A DNA stretch of 64,000 nucleotides from the NCBI RefSeq assembly GCF_000753735.1, contig NZ_JPIN01000008.1, positions 62,001-126,000 of the forward strand. The letters run 5' to 3'. Source of the stretch: Pseudidiomarina atlantica (GTDB taxonomy: Bacteria; Pseudomonadota; Gammaproteobacteria; Enterobacterales; Alteromonadaceae). Position 1 is the stretch's first letter. Every line of letters begins with the position of its first letter. This document shows, piece after piece, positions 8,336 through 18,700 of the stretch. The translations under genes and the position numbers were made by a program. Under the pieces are notes generated by a model that was not told where the DNA came from, searched no databases, and saw only the letters and a program-made list of their open reading frames with translations.

Positions 8336-9626
8336 CCACCAGCTCTTCTGGAACACGCACCGAAAAGGTGGTGCCGCGCCCTACTACCGAGTCGATATTA
8401 AGCTTACAGTGATGATGCTCGACCGCTTGCTTGACGATAGCAAGGCCTAGGCCTGAGCCACCTTTGGCACTGTTACGATCTTTATCAATGCGGTAGAAGC
8501 GCTCGGTTAAGCGCGGAATGTGTTCGGCCGGAATCCCAGGGCCGTTGTCGGTAACGCTAAACTCCATTTGCTTACCCACTGAGCGCCAGCGCACGACGAT
8601 TTTACCGTTTGGCTGAGTGTAATGAATCGCGTTGCTCACCAGGTTCACAAACACACTGCGCAATTCGTCTTCAATACCGTGCATCGATTGCTCAGCGATT
8701 TCAAAGCTCAATTGATGTTGCTTATCAGCATTTAACTGCTCCGCGTCGGTCTGAATCCGACGTAACAGTTCCGGCACGTTGACTACACGCTCAAAAATGT
8801 CGCCGCGCGCAGAGTCAATGCGCGAGAGTGACAGTAATTGGTCGACCAAGTTGCGCATGCGCGTACTTTGTCCGTGCATATCTTGCAGCGCTTTATCGAG
8901 CATCGCCGGCGGCATGCTCTGCACACCATCACCGAGCATTTCAAGATAGCCCTGAATCACAGTGAGCGGTGTTTTCAGTTCGTGCGATACGTTGGCGACG
9001 AAGTCTTTGCGCATTTGCTCAAGCCGACGCAGTTGCGTGACGTCACGTGCCATCAACAAAAACTGGTCATCGCTGTAAGGCATAATGCGGACTTCAAGTT
9101 CAATGTCTTCGCGTACTGGCGAGGGCAAATAGATCTCTTTGCTAAAGTCGCCCTTGCGCAAGTAGTTGATGAATTCAGGATGGCGAATCAAGTTAGATAA
9201 GCGAATGCCGGTATCGGCCGGCCATTTGAGGCCAAAGTAAAACTGTCCGAGTTTATTACACCAGAGCAAGCCACCGTCTTTGCGAAACACGATAGCAGCA
9301 TCAGGAATGGCTTCGGATGCCTCACGAAAGCGACGTAATAAGCGTGCCAACGCGCGGCGTCGTTGCTGACTACGGCGTTGGGTACGATAGATACCGTCAT
9401 AGATGTAGCTCCAGCTGCCAGGAGCGCTGGGCGGTAACATGGTGCGGCGATGCCACAACCAGTCGACCAATTTGTACTGATAGAAGTAATGCCACGCGAG
9501 AATCGCGAGCAAGCCTAGGCTGAGGACTGGCCAGAACACATCAAACAGCCAGCCCACAATGCCTAACGGTAGGATGTACCAAAGAAATCCGCGCAGCAGA
9601 AATACCAGCGAAAACCGTCTATCCAT
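8316..9626 (-). CDS. phoR: phosphate-regulon sensor histidine kinase PhoR
   Basis: Inner-membrane kinase/phosphatase that phosphorylates PhoB when Pst flux is low. The 436-residue protein has two close N-terminal membrane segments (about 10-46), a PAS domain (about 100-195), the dimerisation domain with phospho-acceptor His215 in VSHELKTPLTV, and the ATPase domain with the N-box VNLVSNAIHYT, the DNGPGIP motif and GGSGLGLAIVKQAVEHH. There is no large periplasmic domain, as usual for PhoR, which senses through Pst and PhoU. It follows phoB by 17 bases and is surely co-transcribed with it. Its stop codon lies inside an oppositely oriented set of Pho half-sites. Confidence 0.96.
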   Translation of the reverse strand: MDRRFSLVFLLRGFLWYILPLGIVGWLFDVFWPVLSLGLLAILAWHYFYQYKLVDWLWHRRTMLPPSAPGSWSYIYDGIYRTQRRSQQRRRALARLLRRFREASEAIPDAAIVFRKDGGLLWCNKLGQFYFGLKWPADTGIRLSNLIRHPEFINYLRKGDFSKEIYLPSPVREDIELEVRIMPYSDDQFLLMARDVTQLRRLEQMRKDFVANVSHELKTPLTVIQGYLEMLGDGVQSMPPAMLDKALQDMHGQSTRMRNLVDQLLSLSRIDSARGDIFERVVNVPELLRRIQTDAEQLNADKQHQLSFEIAEQSMHGIEDELRSVFVNLVSNAIHYTQPNGKIVVRWRSVGKQMEFSVTDNGPGIPAEHIPRLTERFYRIDKDRNSAKGGSGLGLAIVKQAVEHHHCKLNIDSVVGRGTTFSVRVPEELVVTKNKK

Positions 9627-9643
9627 TGCTTCGCCGCTCGCTG

Positions 9644-10330
9644 TTAGCGACTAGAGAAGCGATAGCCCACGCCGCGCACGGTTTGCACCAAGCGATCATG
9701 GCCGTGCATTTCAATGGCTTTACGTAAGCGACGAATATGAACATCAACCGTACGGTCTTCGACATAAACGTTCGTGCCCCAGACGTTATCAAGTAACTGC
9801 TCACGACTATACACGCGTTCTGGGTGTGTCATAAAGAAGTGCAGTAATTTAAATTCAGTGGGGCCCATATCTACGCGATCGTTATAGGCAGTCACACGAT
9901 GGGAAATCGGATCCAGCTTCAAGCCTTCGATTTCCAACGGCTCATCCAGTGCCGTTGGTGACACGCGGCGGAACACGGCGCGCATCCGTGCCATCAGTTC
10001 TTTCGGCGAGAATGGTTTAGTAATGTAGTCGTCAGCACCGACTTCTAACCCACGCACTTTGTCTTCTTCTTCACCGCGTGCGGTCAGCATAATAATCGGA
10101 ATATTACGCGTGAAATCGTCACTCTTTAACTTTTTCGCCAATTGAATACCTGAGCCGCCCGGTAACATCCAATCCAATAAGATCATGTCTGGGAATGGCT
10201 CAACAATTTTTTCTAGTGCGACTTGATAGTCGTTGGCTTCCACTGCTTGGTAGCCGTGTTGTTCCATGACAAAGCTCAACATTTCACGGATCGGAGCTTC
10301 GTCTTCAACAATTAAAATTTTTCGTGACAT
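9644..10330 (-). CDS. phoB: phosphate-regulon response regulator PhoB
   Basis: DNA-binding activator of the Pho regulon, acting with sigma-70 RNA polymerase. The 228-residue product has a receiver domain with Asp10, phospho-acceptor Asp53 (LLDWMLPG), Thr83 and Lys105, and a C-terminal winged helix from about residue 130. The recognition helix region [14 protein letters not shown] is that of the PhoB/OmpR class, so boxes made of CTGTCAT half-sites are expected. ATG 10330 is preceded by AGGTG at a good distance. A predicted PhoB box just upstream indicates positive autoregulation, as known for this family. Confidence 0.97.
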   Translation of the reverse strand: MSRKILIVEDEAPIREMLSFVMEQHGYQAVEANDYQVALEKIVEPFPDMILLDWMLPGGSGIQLAKKLKSDDFTRNIPIIMLTARGEEEDKVRGLEVGADDYITKPFSPKELMARMRAVFRRVSPTALDEPLEIEGLKLDPISHRVTAYNDRVDMGPTEFKLLHFFMTHPERVYSREQLLDNVWGTNVYVEDRTVDVHIRRLRKAIEMHGHDRLVQTVRGVGYRFSSR

Positions 10331-10362
10331 CGTGCTTCACCTAGTCGTTTTTTAGCGCTGTC

Positions 10363-10396
10363 ATTATTACGACATAATGTGACAGATTTATGAATC
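10363..10396 (-). promoter_or_regulatory. predicted PhoB-dependent promoter of phoB-phoR
   Basis: Minus-strand box GATTCATAAATCTGTCAC (10379-10396): the last 15 bases equal the working consensus, giving 15 of 18 overall. Ten bases on is AATAAT (10363-10368), 5 of 6 matching -10. The phoB ATG lies 32 bases further. Autoregulation of phoBR by PhoB is established in other bacteria. Confidence 0.85.
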
Positions 10397-10415
10397 TACG
10401 ACATTTTTGTGAAAT

Positions 10416-11615
10416 TTACTGCAATTGGATGTCAATCCATACTAAACGATGGTCAGAAGAGCTCCCACGCGAGCTCACTAAGTCTGCCTTCGGCTGCTCC
10501 GGTAACGGCCAGAACACACCACCATCGATAATATCGATGCCAAAGCTCGATGGCAGCACGTAATCGGCGCGCTTACGCCAACTGGCGGTATGTTCTGCCG
10601 CCAGCGGATTATCCGGACTATGTGCGGCGCCGCCAGCACTGGTCGGTACGTATTCGCCCTGCACTGCTGGATGTTCTAGCAACTGACTGATAGCACCGGG
10701 AACGTTATCGTCGCTCTCAATGGATGCGTTTAAATCGCCGGCAATCACAAATCGCGACTGCTCCGCTAGACCGCCTTTGCGCCCTTGGTCATCGTAAATA
10801 AAATCATTGGGTTGCGAGCCAATATATTCGCGCCAGAAGCGAATTTCATCGAAGTTACGGCGGCCATTGCGATTTTCTTCGCCGTCAAATACCGGCGGCG
10901 TTGGATGACTCACAAGTACATGCAAATCATAGTCTTCCACCTTTACGACGACATCCCAATGGGACTTCGAACTCAACGGCATTTCATTCCAAATGTCATC
11001 GTTATACCAAAACTCATGAGTACCCGGAACCAACGGTCGTAAAGCCCCTGGGAGATCTTGCCAGCGAAAGTGTTGGAAGGTACGCGTGGCTTGCTTATCG
11101 ATGGGATAACGCGATAACACGGCCATACCGTATTGTCCTTCGTAATTCCCATACCCCCAAGCATCATCGCCAACGCCCTGCGCTTTGCCGTCACGATTCA
11201 GATCGTAAGGACTCGCGCGACCGGTATTGACCGGTGCGATGAAATGGTACGGGTAGTCGATGGGCGCTTCGCCATTTTGACTGACGCTTAGAAATGCCTG
11301 CTGAAAGGTTTCAAGTACTTGTGCATCGGGTAGGTAATCAAATTCATTCAATACAATAATATCGGGGCGCACGTGTTGAATAATTTCTGCGATGGCGCGA
11401 ATTTGCGGGTGCTGGTCAGCCAATGCCTGTGGCAGTGCTTGAGCGCCCTCTGTTTGCCACTTTTCAGCGGCAAGATAATTCGAGGCATCCATACTGACGT
11501 TAAAAGATGCAACACGCAGGGTTACAGGTTTTTTCATCGGTTCTTCCACTCTGTCACATCCAGTTACGAAAACGAGCAACAAGGCTACACCACAAGCGAA
11601 GACTGGCTTTATCAC
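10416..11615 (-). CDS. endonuclease/exonuclease/phosphatase-fold lipoprotein
   Basis: A predicted cell-envelope phosphodiesterase or nuclease. I place the start at GTG 11615, seven bases after GGGAG, giving 399 residues that open with a lipoprotein signal and lipobox VTGC (Cys20). The fold's metal and catalytic motifs are all present: SFNVSMD near the start, VLNEFD (metal-binding Glu), a central loop with tyrosines, GDLNASIE (general base region) and SSDHRLVWIDI at the C-terminus. It sits directly upstream of phoB and is divergent from an Oar-like receptor, so a role in releasing phosphate from organic polymers is plausible but inferred. The substrate cannot be told from sequence. I found no convincing PhoB box on its own strand. 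Confidence 0.8.
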   Translation of the reverse strand: MIKPVFACGVALLLVFVTGCDRVEEPMKKPVTLRVASFNVSMDASNYLAAEKWQTEGAQALPQALADQHPQIRAIAEIIQHVRPDIIVLNEFDYLPDAQVLETFQQAFLSVSQNGEAPIDYPYHFIAPVNTGRASPYDLNRDGKAQGVGDDAWGYGNYEGQYGMAVLSRYPIDKQATRTFQHFRWQDLPGALRPLVPGTHEFWYNDDIWNEMPLSSKSHWDVVVKVEDYDLHVLVSHPTPPVFDGEENRNGRRNFDEIRFWREYIGSQPNDFIYDDQGRKGGLAEQSRFVIAGDLNASIESDDNVPGAISQLLEHPAVQGEYVPTSAGGAAHSPDNPLAAEHTASWRKRADYVLPSSFGIDIIDGGVFWPLPEQPKADLVSSRGSSSDHRLVWIDIQLQ

Positions 11616-11709
11616 GAATTGACTCCCCAAGTTTTGAGCTGCGCAGACAGCTTAGCATGAAATTGGTTCAAGATTGTCGGTGCAAATCGTTACCAAATTG
11701 ATTAAAATA

Positions 11710-11743
11710 CTGTCACATTTTTGACATGTGACTGTGTTACAAA
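11710..11743 (+). promoter_or_regulatory. predicted PhoB-dependent promoter of the first Oar-like receptor
   Basis: Box CTGTCACATTTTTGACAT (11710-11727), 12 of 18 matches, with a third partial half-site CTGTGTT in register at 11732. Ten bases after the box is TACAAA (11738-11743) as -10. It stands in the divergent gap with the lipoprotein gene, 86 bases before the receptor ATG. Confidence 0.68.
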
Positions 11744-11828
11744 ATACAACAATAACTGCAAGGCTTGATTCAAGCGGTAATGCCTTTCTCAATTTTTTTT
11801 ACAACCACAACTCAGGAAATTTAGAAAA

Positions 11829-14800
11829 ATGAGTACATCTCTGCGATTTTCGCGCACCGCAAGTGCCATCGCAGTTGCCCTAGGCTTGGCCTCGGCATCT
11901 GCAATGGCGCAAGATACCTCGGCTTCACTTCGCGGTGAAATCGTTGGTCCTCAAGGCAATGGCGCCGCGGATACCCGCGTTGTTATTGAACACATGCCAT
12001 CTGGCTCACGTACCGAAGTAACCACTGACGCCAGCGGTAACTTCATTGCTAGCGGTTTGCGTGTTGGCGGTCCATACCGCATTACCCTAGATTCAGACGT
12101 TTACCAAGACGCGCAATACTCAGAAGTATTTCTTAAGCTTGGTGAAACCTTCCGTTTGAACGCCCAGCTTGAAGCTGGCAACGTTGAGCGTATTTCAGTA
12201 ACTGGCCAAGCTATCAACTATGCGCAGTTGAACAACGGTTCAAGCAGCTCATTCGGCGAAGAACAAATTGAGTCTCTGCCTACTTACAGCCGTGACTTGA
12301 AAGAAATCGTTCGTTTGAACCCGCTCGCTACCCAGTTGGGTGACGGCGATCAGTTGGTAGTCGCGGGTAACAACCCGAAATACAACTCAATCACTGTTGA
12401 TGGTATCAACCAAAACGATGATTTTGGTCTGAACAACAACGGTTACCCTACTCAGGGTTCACCGATTTCAATCGACGCGATTTCACAAATCACTGTGGAT
12501 GTTGCCCCGTTTAATGCGAAAGACACTAACTTTACCGGTGCTAAAGTAAACGCAGTTACCAAATCAGGTACCAACGAACTCGAAGGCTCGGTGTTCTATC
12601 AGTACACCAGCGACAGCTTCGCCGGCGATCCTGAAGCTTCTATCTATGACGAAAACGCGTTGCCACCAAACGTAGATTATGAAGAAAAAACCATTGGTTT
12701 TGGTGTCGGTGGCCCGATCATCGAAGACAAATTGTTCTTCTACGTCAACTACGAAACGCTTGAAGAGACCAACGCACCTTACCGTGGTCCGGTCGGTTCT
12801 GATGCAGCGAACATTGCTAACATCACCACTGACGAGCTGAACGAAGTATTGCGTATCGCGCGTGAAGTTTACGGTTTAGACGATAGCCAAATCGGTGATT
12901 GGAACATTCCAGCTGTAGAAGAAGACAACAAACTTCTCGTGAAGCTTGACTGGAACATCAACAACGAACACCGTGCAGCCTTCACTTATCAGCGCACAGA
13001 CGGCAATTCGATCCGTAACAACTTCGGTGGTGACGGTACCTTGACCTTGTCATCAAGCTGGTACAACAACGAACAAATCCTTGATGCTTACGCGTTCCAA
13101 GTCTACTCAAACTGGAGCTCTAACTTCTCCAGCGATGTTAAATTGTCGTACAAGAACGTTGAAGCGATTCAAGACCCATTGAACGGCCGTTCAATCGGTA
13201 TGGTGACGGTAGAAGTTGGTGGCCGTAATGCTATCGAATTCGGCCCTGACTATTCACGTCACGCCAACGAAGGTGAAAACAGCACGCTTGAATTCCAAGC
13301 GAACGGTGAATACCTCATCGGTGATCATGCGATTGGTTTCGGTTACGCATTCTCAGAAACTGACATCTATAACCTGTTCGTACAGAACGCGCTGGGTTCA
13401 TGGGAATTCGATAGCATCGAAGACTTCGAAAACCGTGAAGCAGGTAACTTCTACTACGCAGGCAGCTTAACTGGCGACATCAATGATGCGGCCGCTAACT
13501 TCACGCAAGGTACTCAAGCGCTGTACATCCAAGATACATGGCAGCCAACTTGGGATCTCGAGTTGACTTTCGGTGTCCGTTATGAGCGTATGTTCGCTGA
13601 AGACAAGCCGATTTATAACCCGAACTTCGCTGCACGTTACGGTTTTGCGAACACTGAAAACCTTGACGGTAAAGACTTGTTCTTACCGCGTGTAGGCTTC
13701 AAGTACCAGCTTACTGACGACGTTCGCCTACGCGGTGGTTTCGGTCGTTATGCCGGCGGCCGTCCTAATGTTTGGGTATCGAACTCTTACACCAACAACG
13801 GTCAAACCTTCTCACAATTCAGCCGTTTCTTGGCCGACGTACCACGCAGCGTGATCTTTGAAAACGTTGACCCGCGCGTTGTACCTCAGGCAATTCAAGA
13901 CTCACTGATTGCTGACGGTTACGTGAACGCTATCGACCCTGAATTTGATTTGCCATCAGATTGGCGCGGCAGCTTAGGTGTTGATTTTAACAGCTTCGCC
14001 ATCCCTGCCCTAGGTGACGAGTGGTTCGCAAGCGTTGAATACATCTACACCCGTCGTAAAGACGACGTGCAGTGGAAAGACTTAACGCGCGTTGCTTTGT
14101 TAGATGAAAACGGCAACCCACGTACTACTGTAGACGGCGGTCGTATTCTTTATGTGGTAGACGATCCACTTGACGATCACATTCCACAAGGCGTGGGCGA
14201 CCACGGTGGTGTTGAACGTTACGACTTGTTGCTGACCAACGGTGACGGTGGTAAGAGCCAAATCTTTACCGCAACCCTTGGTAAAGCATGGGAAAACGGT
14301 CTGAGCTTCCGTACGAGCTATACTAACCAAGACATCCAAGAAGCGGTTGCCGGTAGTTCAAGTACGGCAATTTCTAACTACCGTTACCCAGTAGCGATTG
14401 ACCGTCAGAACGTACGTCCTGGTACTGCGTCTTATCAGGTTGAGCATCGTTTCATGGCTGACGTAACCTACAGAACTGAATTGTTTAACGGTTACACCTC
14501 AACCTTCGGCTTGTTCTGGGAACGTTACTCTGGTCGTCCTTGGGGCTACGTTTATGACAGCTATGGTGACACCAGCTTCGGTAACCAGCCGTTCGGTACT
14601 TTAGGTAACTCGTCTGTCTACCTACCGTACATTCCGACCGGTGCTGATGATCCAGCCGTCGCCTATGAAGAAGGCTTCAGTTACGAGCAGTTTGCTGAGT
14701 ATTTAGAGCGTGCCGGCTTATCAGGCTATGCTGGTCAATACTTACCACGTAACACCGAGCGTGCGCCGTGGACCACCAACCTTGACTTTAAATTCACGCA

Positions 14801-15080
14801 AGAGTTGCCTGGATTTGTTGAAGGTCATAAAGGTGAGTTGTACATCAACGTACGTAACTTGTTAGCAGTATTCGACAAAGACGCAGGTCAAAAACACGTC
14901 TTACCATTTGGTGATAACGTACGTGAATTGGTCAGTGCCACCATCAATGACGACGGTCAGTACGTCTACGGCGTGCCTTACAACAGCCGTGCGTTTGATG
15001 TTGTCACTACTGCACCAACGCGTTACTTGCCAGAGCGTTCTTCTTGGCAAGCGAAGATCGGTATCCGTTACCGCTTCTAA
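11829..15080 (+). CDS. Oar-like TonB-dependent receptor, paralogue 1
   Basis: Predicted outer-membrane receptor of 1083 residues. In order: a signal peptide of about 28 residues ending SAMA, a carboxypeptidase-regulatory-like beta domain (about 30-115) containing TDASGNFIASGLRVGGPY, a possible TonB box VERISVTG near residue 120, a plug domain with GNNPKYNSITVDGI, and a large beta barrel ending in aromatic RYRF as barrel proteins do. It is paralogous to the receptor at 15779-18892. Unlike that one it lacks the two plug cysteines. A 17-base leader segment at 11803-11819 is shared with the paralogue. The substrate is unknown; a predicted PhoB promoter and the neighbouring Pho genes suggest phosphate-starvation expression. 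A terminator follows. Confidence 0.88.
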   Translation: MSTSLRFSRTASAIAVALGLASASAMAQDTSASLRGEIVGPQGNGAADTRVVIEHMPSGSRTEVTTDASGNFIASGLRVGGPYRITLDSDVYQDAQYSEVFLKLGETFRLNAQLEAGNVERISVTGQAINYAQLNNGSSSSFGEEQIESLPTYSRDLKEIVRLNPLATQLGDGDQLVVAGNNPKYNSITVDGINQNDDFGLNNNGYPTQGSPISIDAISQITVDVAPFNAKDTNFTGAKVNAVTKSGTNELEGSVFYQYTSDSFAGDPEASIYDENALPPNVDYEEKTIGFGVGGPIIEDKLFFYVNYETLEETNAPYRGPVGSDAANIANITTDELNEVLRIAREVYGLDDSQIGDWNIPAVEEDNKLLVKLDWNINNEHRAAFTYQRTDGNSIRNNFGGDGTLTLSSSWYNNEQILDAYAFQVYSNWSSNFSSDVKLSYKNVEAIQDPLNGRSIGMVTVEVGGRNAIEFGPDYSRHANEGENSTLEFQANGEYLIGDHAIGFGYAFSETDIYNLFVQNALGSWEFDSIEDFENREAGNFYYAGSLTGDINDAAANFTQGTQALYIQDTWQPTWDLELTFGVRYERMFAEDKPIYNPNFAARYGFANTENLDGKDLFLPRVGFKYQLTDDVRLRGGFGRYAGGRPNVWVSNSYTNNGQTFSQFSRFLADVPRSVIFENVDPRVVPQAIQDSLIADGYVNAIDPEFDLPSDWRGSLGVDFNSFAIPALGDEWFASVEYIYTRRKDDVQWKDLTRVALLDENGNPRTTVDGGRILYVVDDPLDDHIPQGVGDHGGVERYDLLLTNGDGGKSQIFTATLGKAWENGLSFRTSYTNQDIQEAVAGSSSTAISNYRYPVAIDRQNVRPGTASYQVEHRFMADVTYRTELFNGYTSTFGLFWERYSGRPWGYVYDSYGDTSFGNQPFGTLGNSSVYLPYIPTGADDPAVAYEEGFSYEQFAEYLERAGLSGYAGQYLPRNTERAPWTTNLDFKFTQELPGFVEGHKGELYINVRNLLAVFDKDAGQKHVLPFGDNVRELVSATINDDGQYVYGVPYNSRAFDVVTTAPTRYLPERSSWQAKIGIRYRF

Positions 15081-15113
15081 GCGTATCGTGTAAAAAAAAG
15101 TACATAAAAGTAC

Positions 15114-15146
15114 AAAAAGCCCTCGCAATTGCGGGGGCTTTTTTTT
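15114..15146 (+). terminator. rho-independent terminator after the first Oar-like receptor
   Basis: Stem AAGCCCTCGC (15117-15126), loop AATT, stem GCGGGGGCTT (15131-15140) with one T-G wobble, followed by a T-run to 15146. It lies 33 bases after the receptor stop and separates it from tadA. Confidence 0.9.
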
Positions 15147-15186
15147 AGAATGCGCGCCATCTGCTTTCTTTCTTAAGAGATTGCTA

Positions 15187-15657
15187 ATGGAACACGAACG
15201 CTTCATGCGCCGCGCTCTAGAACTTGCACAACAAGCCGAATCCCAGGGCGAAGTGCCAGTGGGCGCCGTTGTCGTCCATAATGGTCAAATCCTAGGCGAA
15301 GGCTTTAATCAAGTCATCAGCCTCAACGACCCCTCCGCGCATGCCGAAGCCCAAGCAATCCGTGCAGCTGGCCAGCTGCTCAACAATTATCGTCTGGTTA
15401 ATACCACCTTGTATGTTTCTTTAGAGCCCTGCGCCATGTGCGCGGGGCTTATTACACATGCGCGTGTAAAAACTTTAGTATTTGGCGCCAGCGACCCGCG
15501 CACTGGCGCTACCGGCACCGCTATTGAAGTGCTTAACCATGCCAGCATGAACCACAAAGTCGAGGTGGTTGGTGGCGTGTTAAGCACCGATTGTGCCGCT
15601 ATCTTGCAAGAATTCTTCCGCAAACGGCGGAAAAATAACGCTAACGTAGAAACGTAA
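15187..15657 (+). CDS. tadA: tRNA-specific adenosine deaminase
   Basis: Deaminates adenosine 34 to inosine in the anticodon of tRNA-Arg(ACG), an essential zinc enzyme. I start at ATG 15187 rather than an in-frame TTG at 15181. The 156-residue product has the zinc-binding and proton-shuttle motif HAE (52-54) and the PCAMC pair (81-85) of the cytidine-deaminase-like fold, plus the C-terminal helix ending in FFRKRRK typical of TadA. In E. coli tadA neighbours mltF and purL; here the same genes lie nearby but a second Oar-like receptor is placed between tadA and purL, which looks like an insertion into an older cluster. Confidence 0.96.
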   Translation: MEHERFMRRALELAQQAESQGEVPVGAVVVHNGQILGEGFNQVISLNDPSAHAEAQAIRAAGQLLNNYRLVNTTLYVSLEPCAMCAGLITHARVKTLVFGASDPRTGATGTAIEVLNHASMNHKVEVVGGVLSTDCAAILQEFFRKRRKNNANVET

Positions 15658-15690
15658 AAAATAGTGTGAATTGGTTAATTTTTGACTACT

Positions 15691-15724
15691 ATTTCATCAA
15701 ACTGTCATAGAAGTCACCTAAACT
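15691..15724 (+). promoter_or_regulatory. predicted PhoB-dependent promoter of the second Oar-like receptor
   Basis: Box ATTTCATCAAACTGTCAT (15691-15708), 13 of 18 matches, with half-sites ATTTCAT and CTGTCAT 11 bases apart. After exactly 10 bases comes TAAACT (15719-15724), identical to the pstS -10. The receptor ATG is 55 bases further. Confidence 0.72.
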
Positions 15725-15778
15725 TTGTCACCCAAATAATGACAATTTGTTCTAACCACAACCCAGGAAAGCAACATC

Positions 15779-18700
15779 ATGTTGAAAAATAAACCTAGTC
15801 GCATTGCCGCTGCAGTCGCCCTAGCCATTGGCTTGTCTGCTACTGCAACCGCGCAAGAAACTTCATCGAGCATCCGCGGTGTTGTTACCAGCGAAAGTAC
15901 TGGTAACGTCATTGCTAATGCTACTGTTACCTTACGTGATGAGCGTACAGGTACCACAACAACTTTAACTGCTAACGATAACGGCTTGTTCTCGGCACGC
16001 GGTCTACCGGTTGGTGGTCCTTACACTTTGACTGTTACGGACGCTGCGGGTAACACCGAAGTGGTTTCTGACGTCTACTTAACTCTTGGTGAAACTGAGA
16101 ACCTGAGCGTTCAAGTTGCACAGCGTAGCGTTGAGCGTCTAGAAGTTACCGGTCAACGTTTAACGATGACTTCAGGCTCAACTGGCCCAGCTGCCAACTT
16201 CAATCTGAGCGATTTGCAAAACCAACCAGCACCTAACCGTGACCTGAAAGACGTGATGCAAATCGACCCACGCGTGTACATTAACGAAACCAACGCGCGT
16301 GACATTCAATGTGGTGGTGCTAACCCACGTTTCAACAGCTTGACCGTCGACGGTGTGCGCACGAACGACAACTTCGGCTTGAACTCTAGTGGTTACCCAA
16401 CTGAACGTATGCCTTTCTCTTACGACGCTATCGAGCAGGTCGCTGTAGAATTGGCACCGTTTGATGTGCAATACGGTGGTTTCACCGCGTGTAACATCAA
16501 CGCTGTTACTAAATCAGGTGAAAACGAATTGTTCGGTAGCGTGTTCTTCGACTATACCAATGATTCATTAACTGGCGACGAACTTGAAGGTGAGCCAGTG
16601 ACTATCGGTGCATTCAACGAGCGTCGTTACGGTGTAAACGTTGGTGGCGCACTGATCAAAGACAAATTGTTCGCTTTCGTAGCCTACGAAAAACTTGAAG
16701 GTTCTGACACCTTTGACCGTGGTCCAGAAGACGCTAACGTTGCAACTCCAGTAGCTGGTGTTACCCAAGCTGACCTTGACCGTATCGCTGCTATCGCACG
16801 TGATGTTTACGGCTTCGAGCCAGGCGGTTTCCCAGCAAGCATTCCAGTAGAAGACGAGAAATTCCTCGCGAAAATCGACTGGTACATCAATGCTGACCAC
16901 CGTGCGTCTTTCACTTACAACTACAACGATGGTTATTCAATCGCTGAGTCTGACGGTGATGACAACGAACTCGAATTCTCGAACCACTTCTATTCGCGTG
17001 GTGCTGAGTTCAATTCATACGTAGCGCAGTTGTACTCTGACTGGACTTACAACTTCTCAACCGAAATCCGTGCCGGTTACTCTGAACTTGAGAACGCTGT
17101 TGAGCCATTAGGCGGCACCGAAATCGGTGAAGTACAAATCAGCCTAAACGACAACACCATCTACTTGGGTGCTGATGACTCACGTCACTCAAACAAGTTG
17201 GCGTATGACACTGCGTTCTACAAATTGTCGGGTACTTATTTGTATAACGATCACACGTTCACTTTCGGTTATGAATACGAAAGCTATGACGTGTTCAACT
17301 TGTTCATCCAAGAATCACAAGGTGAGCACCGCTTCAGCTCAATCGATGATTTCGAAAATGGTTTCGTAAACCGCATCATTTATGAAAATGCTGCTGGTAC
17401 CAACAACCCTGACGATGGCGCTGGCCAGTTCAAGTACGCGGTCAACACCCTGTACGGCCAAGATGAGTATTACTTCATCGACCAAGACCTGACGTTGACT
17501 GTTGGTTTACGTTACGACTGGTACACCACCAGTGATGAACCACGCTTCAACCAGAGCTTTGCTGACACCTATGGTTTCGGCAACAACGCAACACTTGACG
17601 GCGAAGGTTTATTGCAACCACGTGTCGGTTTGAACTGGGTTGTGAATGACCAGTTAGAAGTACGTGGTGGTTTCGGTCTTTACTCAGGTGGTAACCCGAA
17701 CGTTTGGTTGTCAAACAACTACTCAAACAACGGTGTGAGCCTGTACGAAGCAAGCCTACGTAACGTCAACTTGTTCGACCTTGACTACGGTACTGGTTCG
17801 CCAATCATCGACATTCCACGCGAATTGTTCGACGAAGTTGCGAACGCAGCAGGTCGTGGTCCAGTCAACGCGCTTGACCCGAACTTCGAATTACCAAGCG
17901 AGTGGAAATTTGCGGCTGGGGCAACTTACGTAACTGAAAATGATTACGTGTTGATTGCTGACTTCTTACACACGCGTAAGCAAGATGCTGCCATCATCAG
18001 CGACTTGCGTGCTACGCAAACGGGTACAGCTCCAGACGGTCGTCCAATCTACGCTAGCTCAGGTAACGATGCGTTCTTGCTAACCAACGTTGACGGTGAC
18101 TCTGGCGAGCAAACCAGTATCAGCTTCGCCATCTCTAAAGAGCATGACTTTGGTTTCGATTGGTCACTTGCTTATGCGTGGAACAAAGCAGAAGACGTGA
18201 ACCCAATGACCAGCTCTGTGGCGTACTCAAACTACACCAACCTAGCAACTGCTGATCGTGAAAACCCAGGTATCGCGACCTCTAACTACGAGATCCCGCA
18301 CCGCTTCACGTTCCGTGGTACTTATACTGCTGAGTGGTTAGCTGGCTACGATACTACGTTCAGCGTGTTCGCATCGGCTAACAAAGGTCGTCCTTACAGC
18401 TTCACTATGAACGCTCCTGTTGGTGATATCACTGGTGGCCGTTCGTTGCTGTACGTACCAACTGGTATCGACGATCCGAACGTTGCTTGGGGTGACAGCT
18501 TAACTGACGGTCAAATCCAAGAGTTCTTCGACTTTATCGCTGAATCTGGCCTCGACCAATACGCGGGCGGTATCGCTCCACGTAACGAGTTCTACAGCGA
18601 CTGGTGGCATAAAGTTGACCTGAAAGTCGAACAAGAATTGCCTGGCTTCATGAAAAACCATAAGTCACGCGTTTACTTTGTGGTCGATAACTTCACCAAC

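Noticed and set aside
11616-11828. A PhoB box for the nuclease-fold lipoprotein gene on the minus strand
   Set aside because: The best alignment on that strand is 11 of 18 with no -10-like hexamer 10 bases on; the half-sites here read better on the plus strand toward the receptor.
15129-15151. tadA promoter embedded in the preceding terminator (TTGCGG and TAGAAT)
   Set aside because: The hexamers are only 11 bases apart, too close for a sigma-70 promoter.
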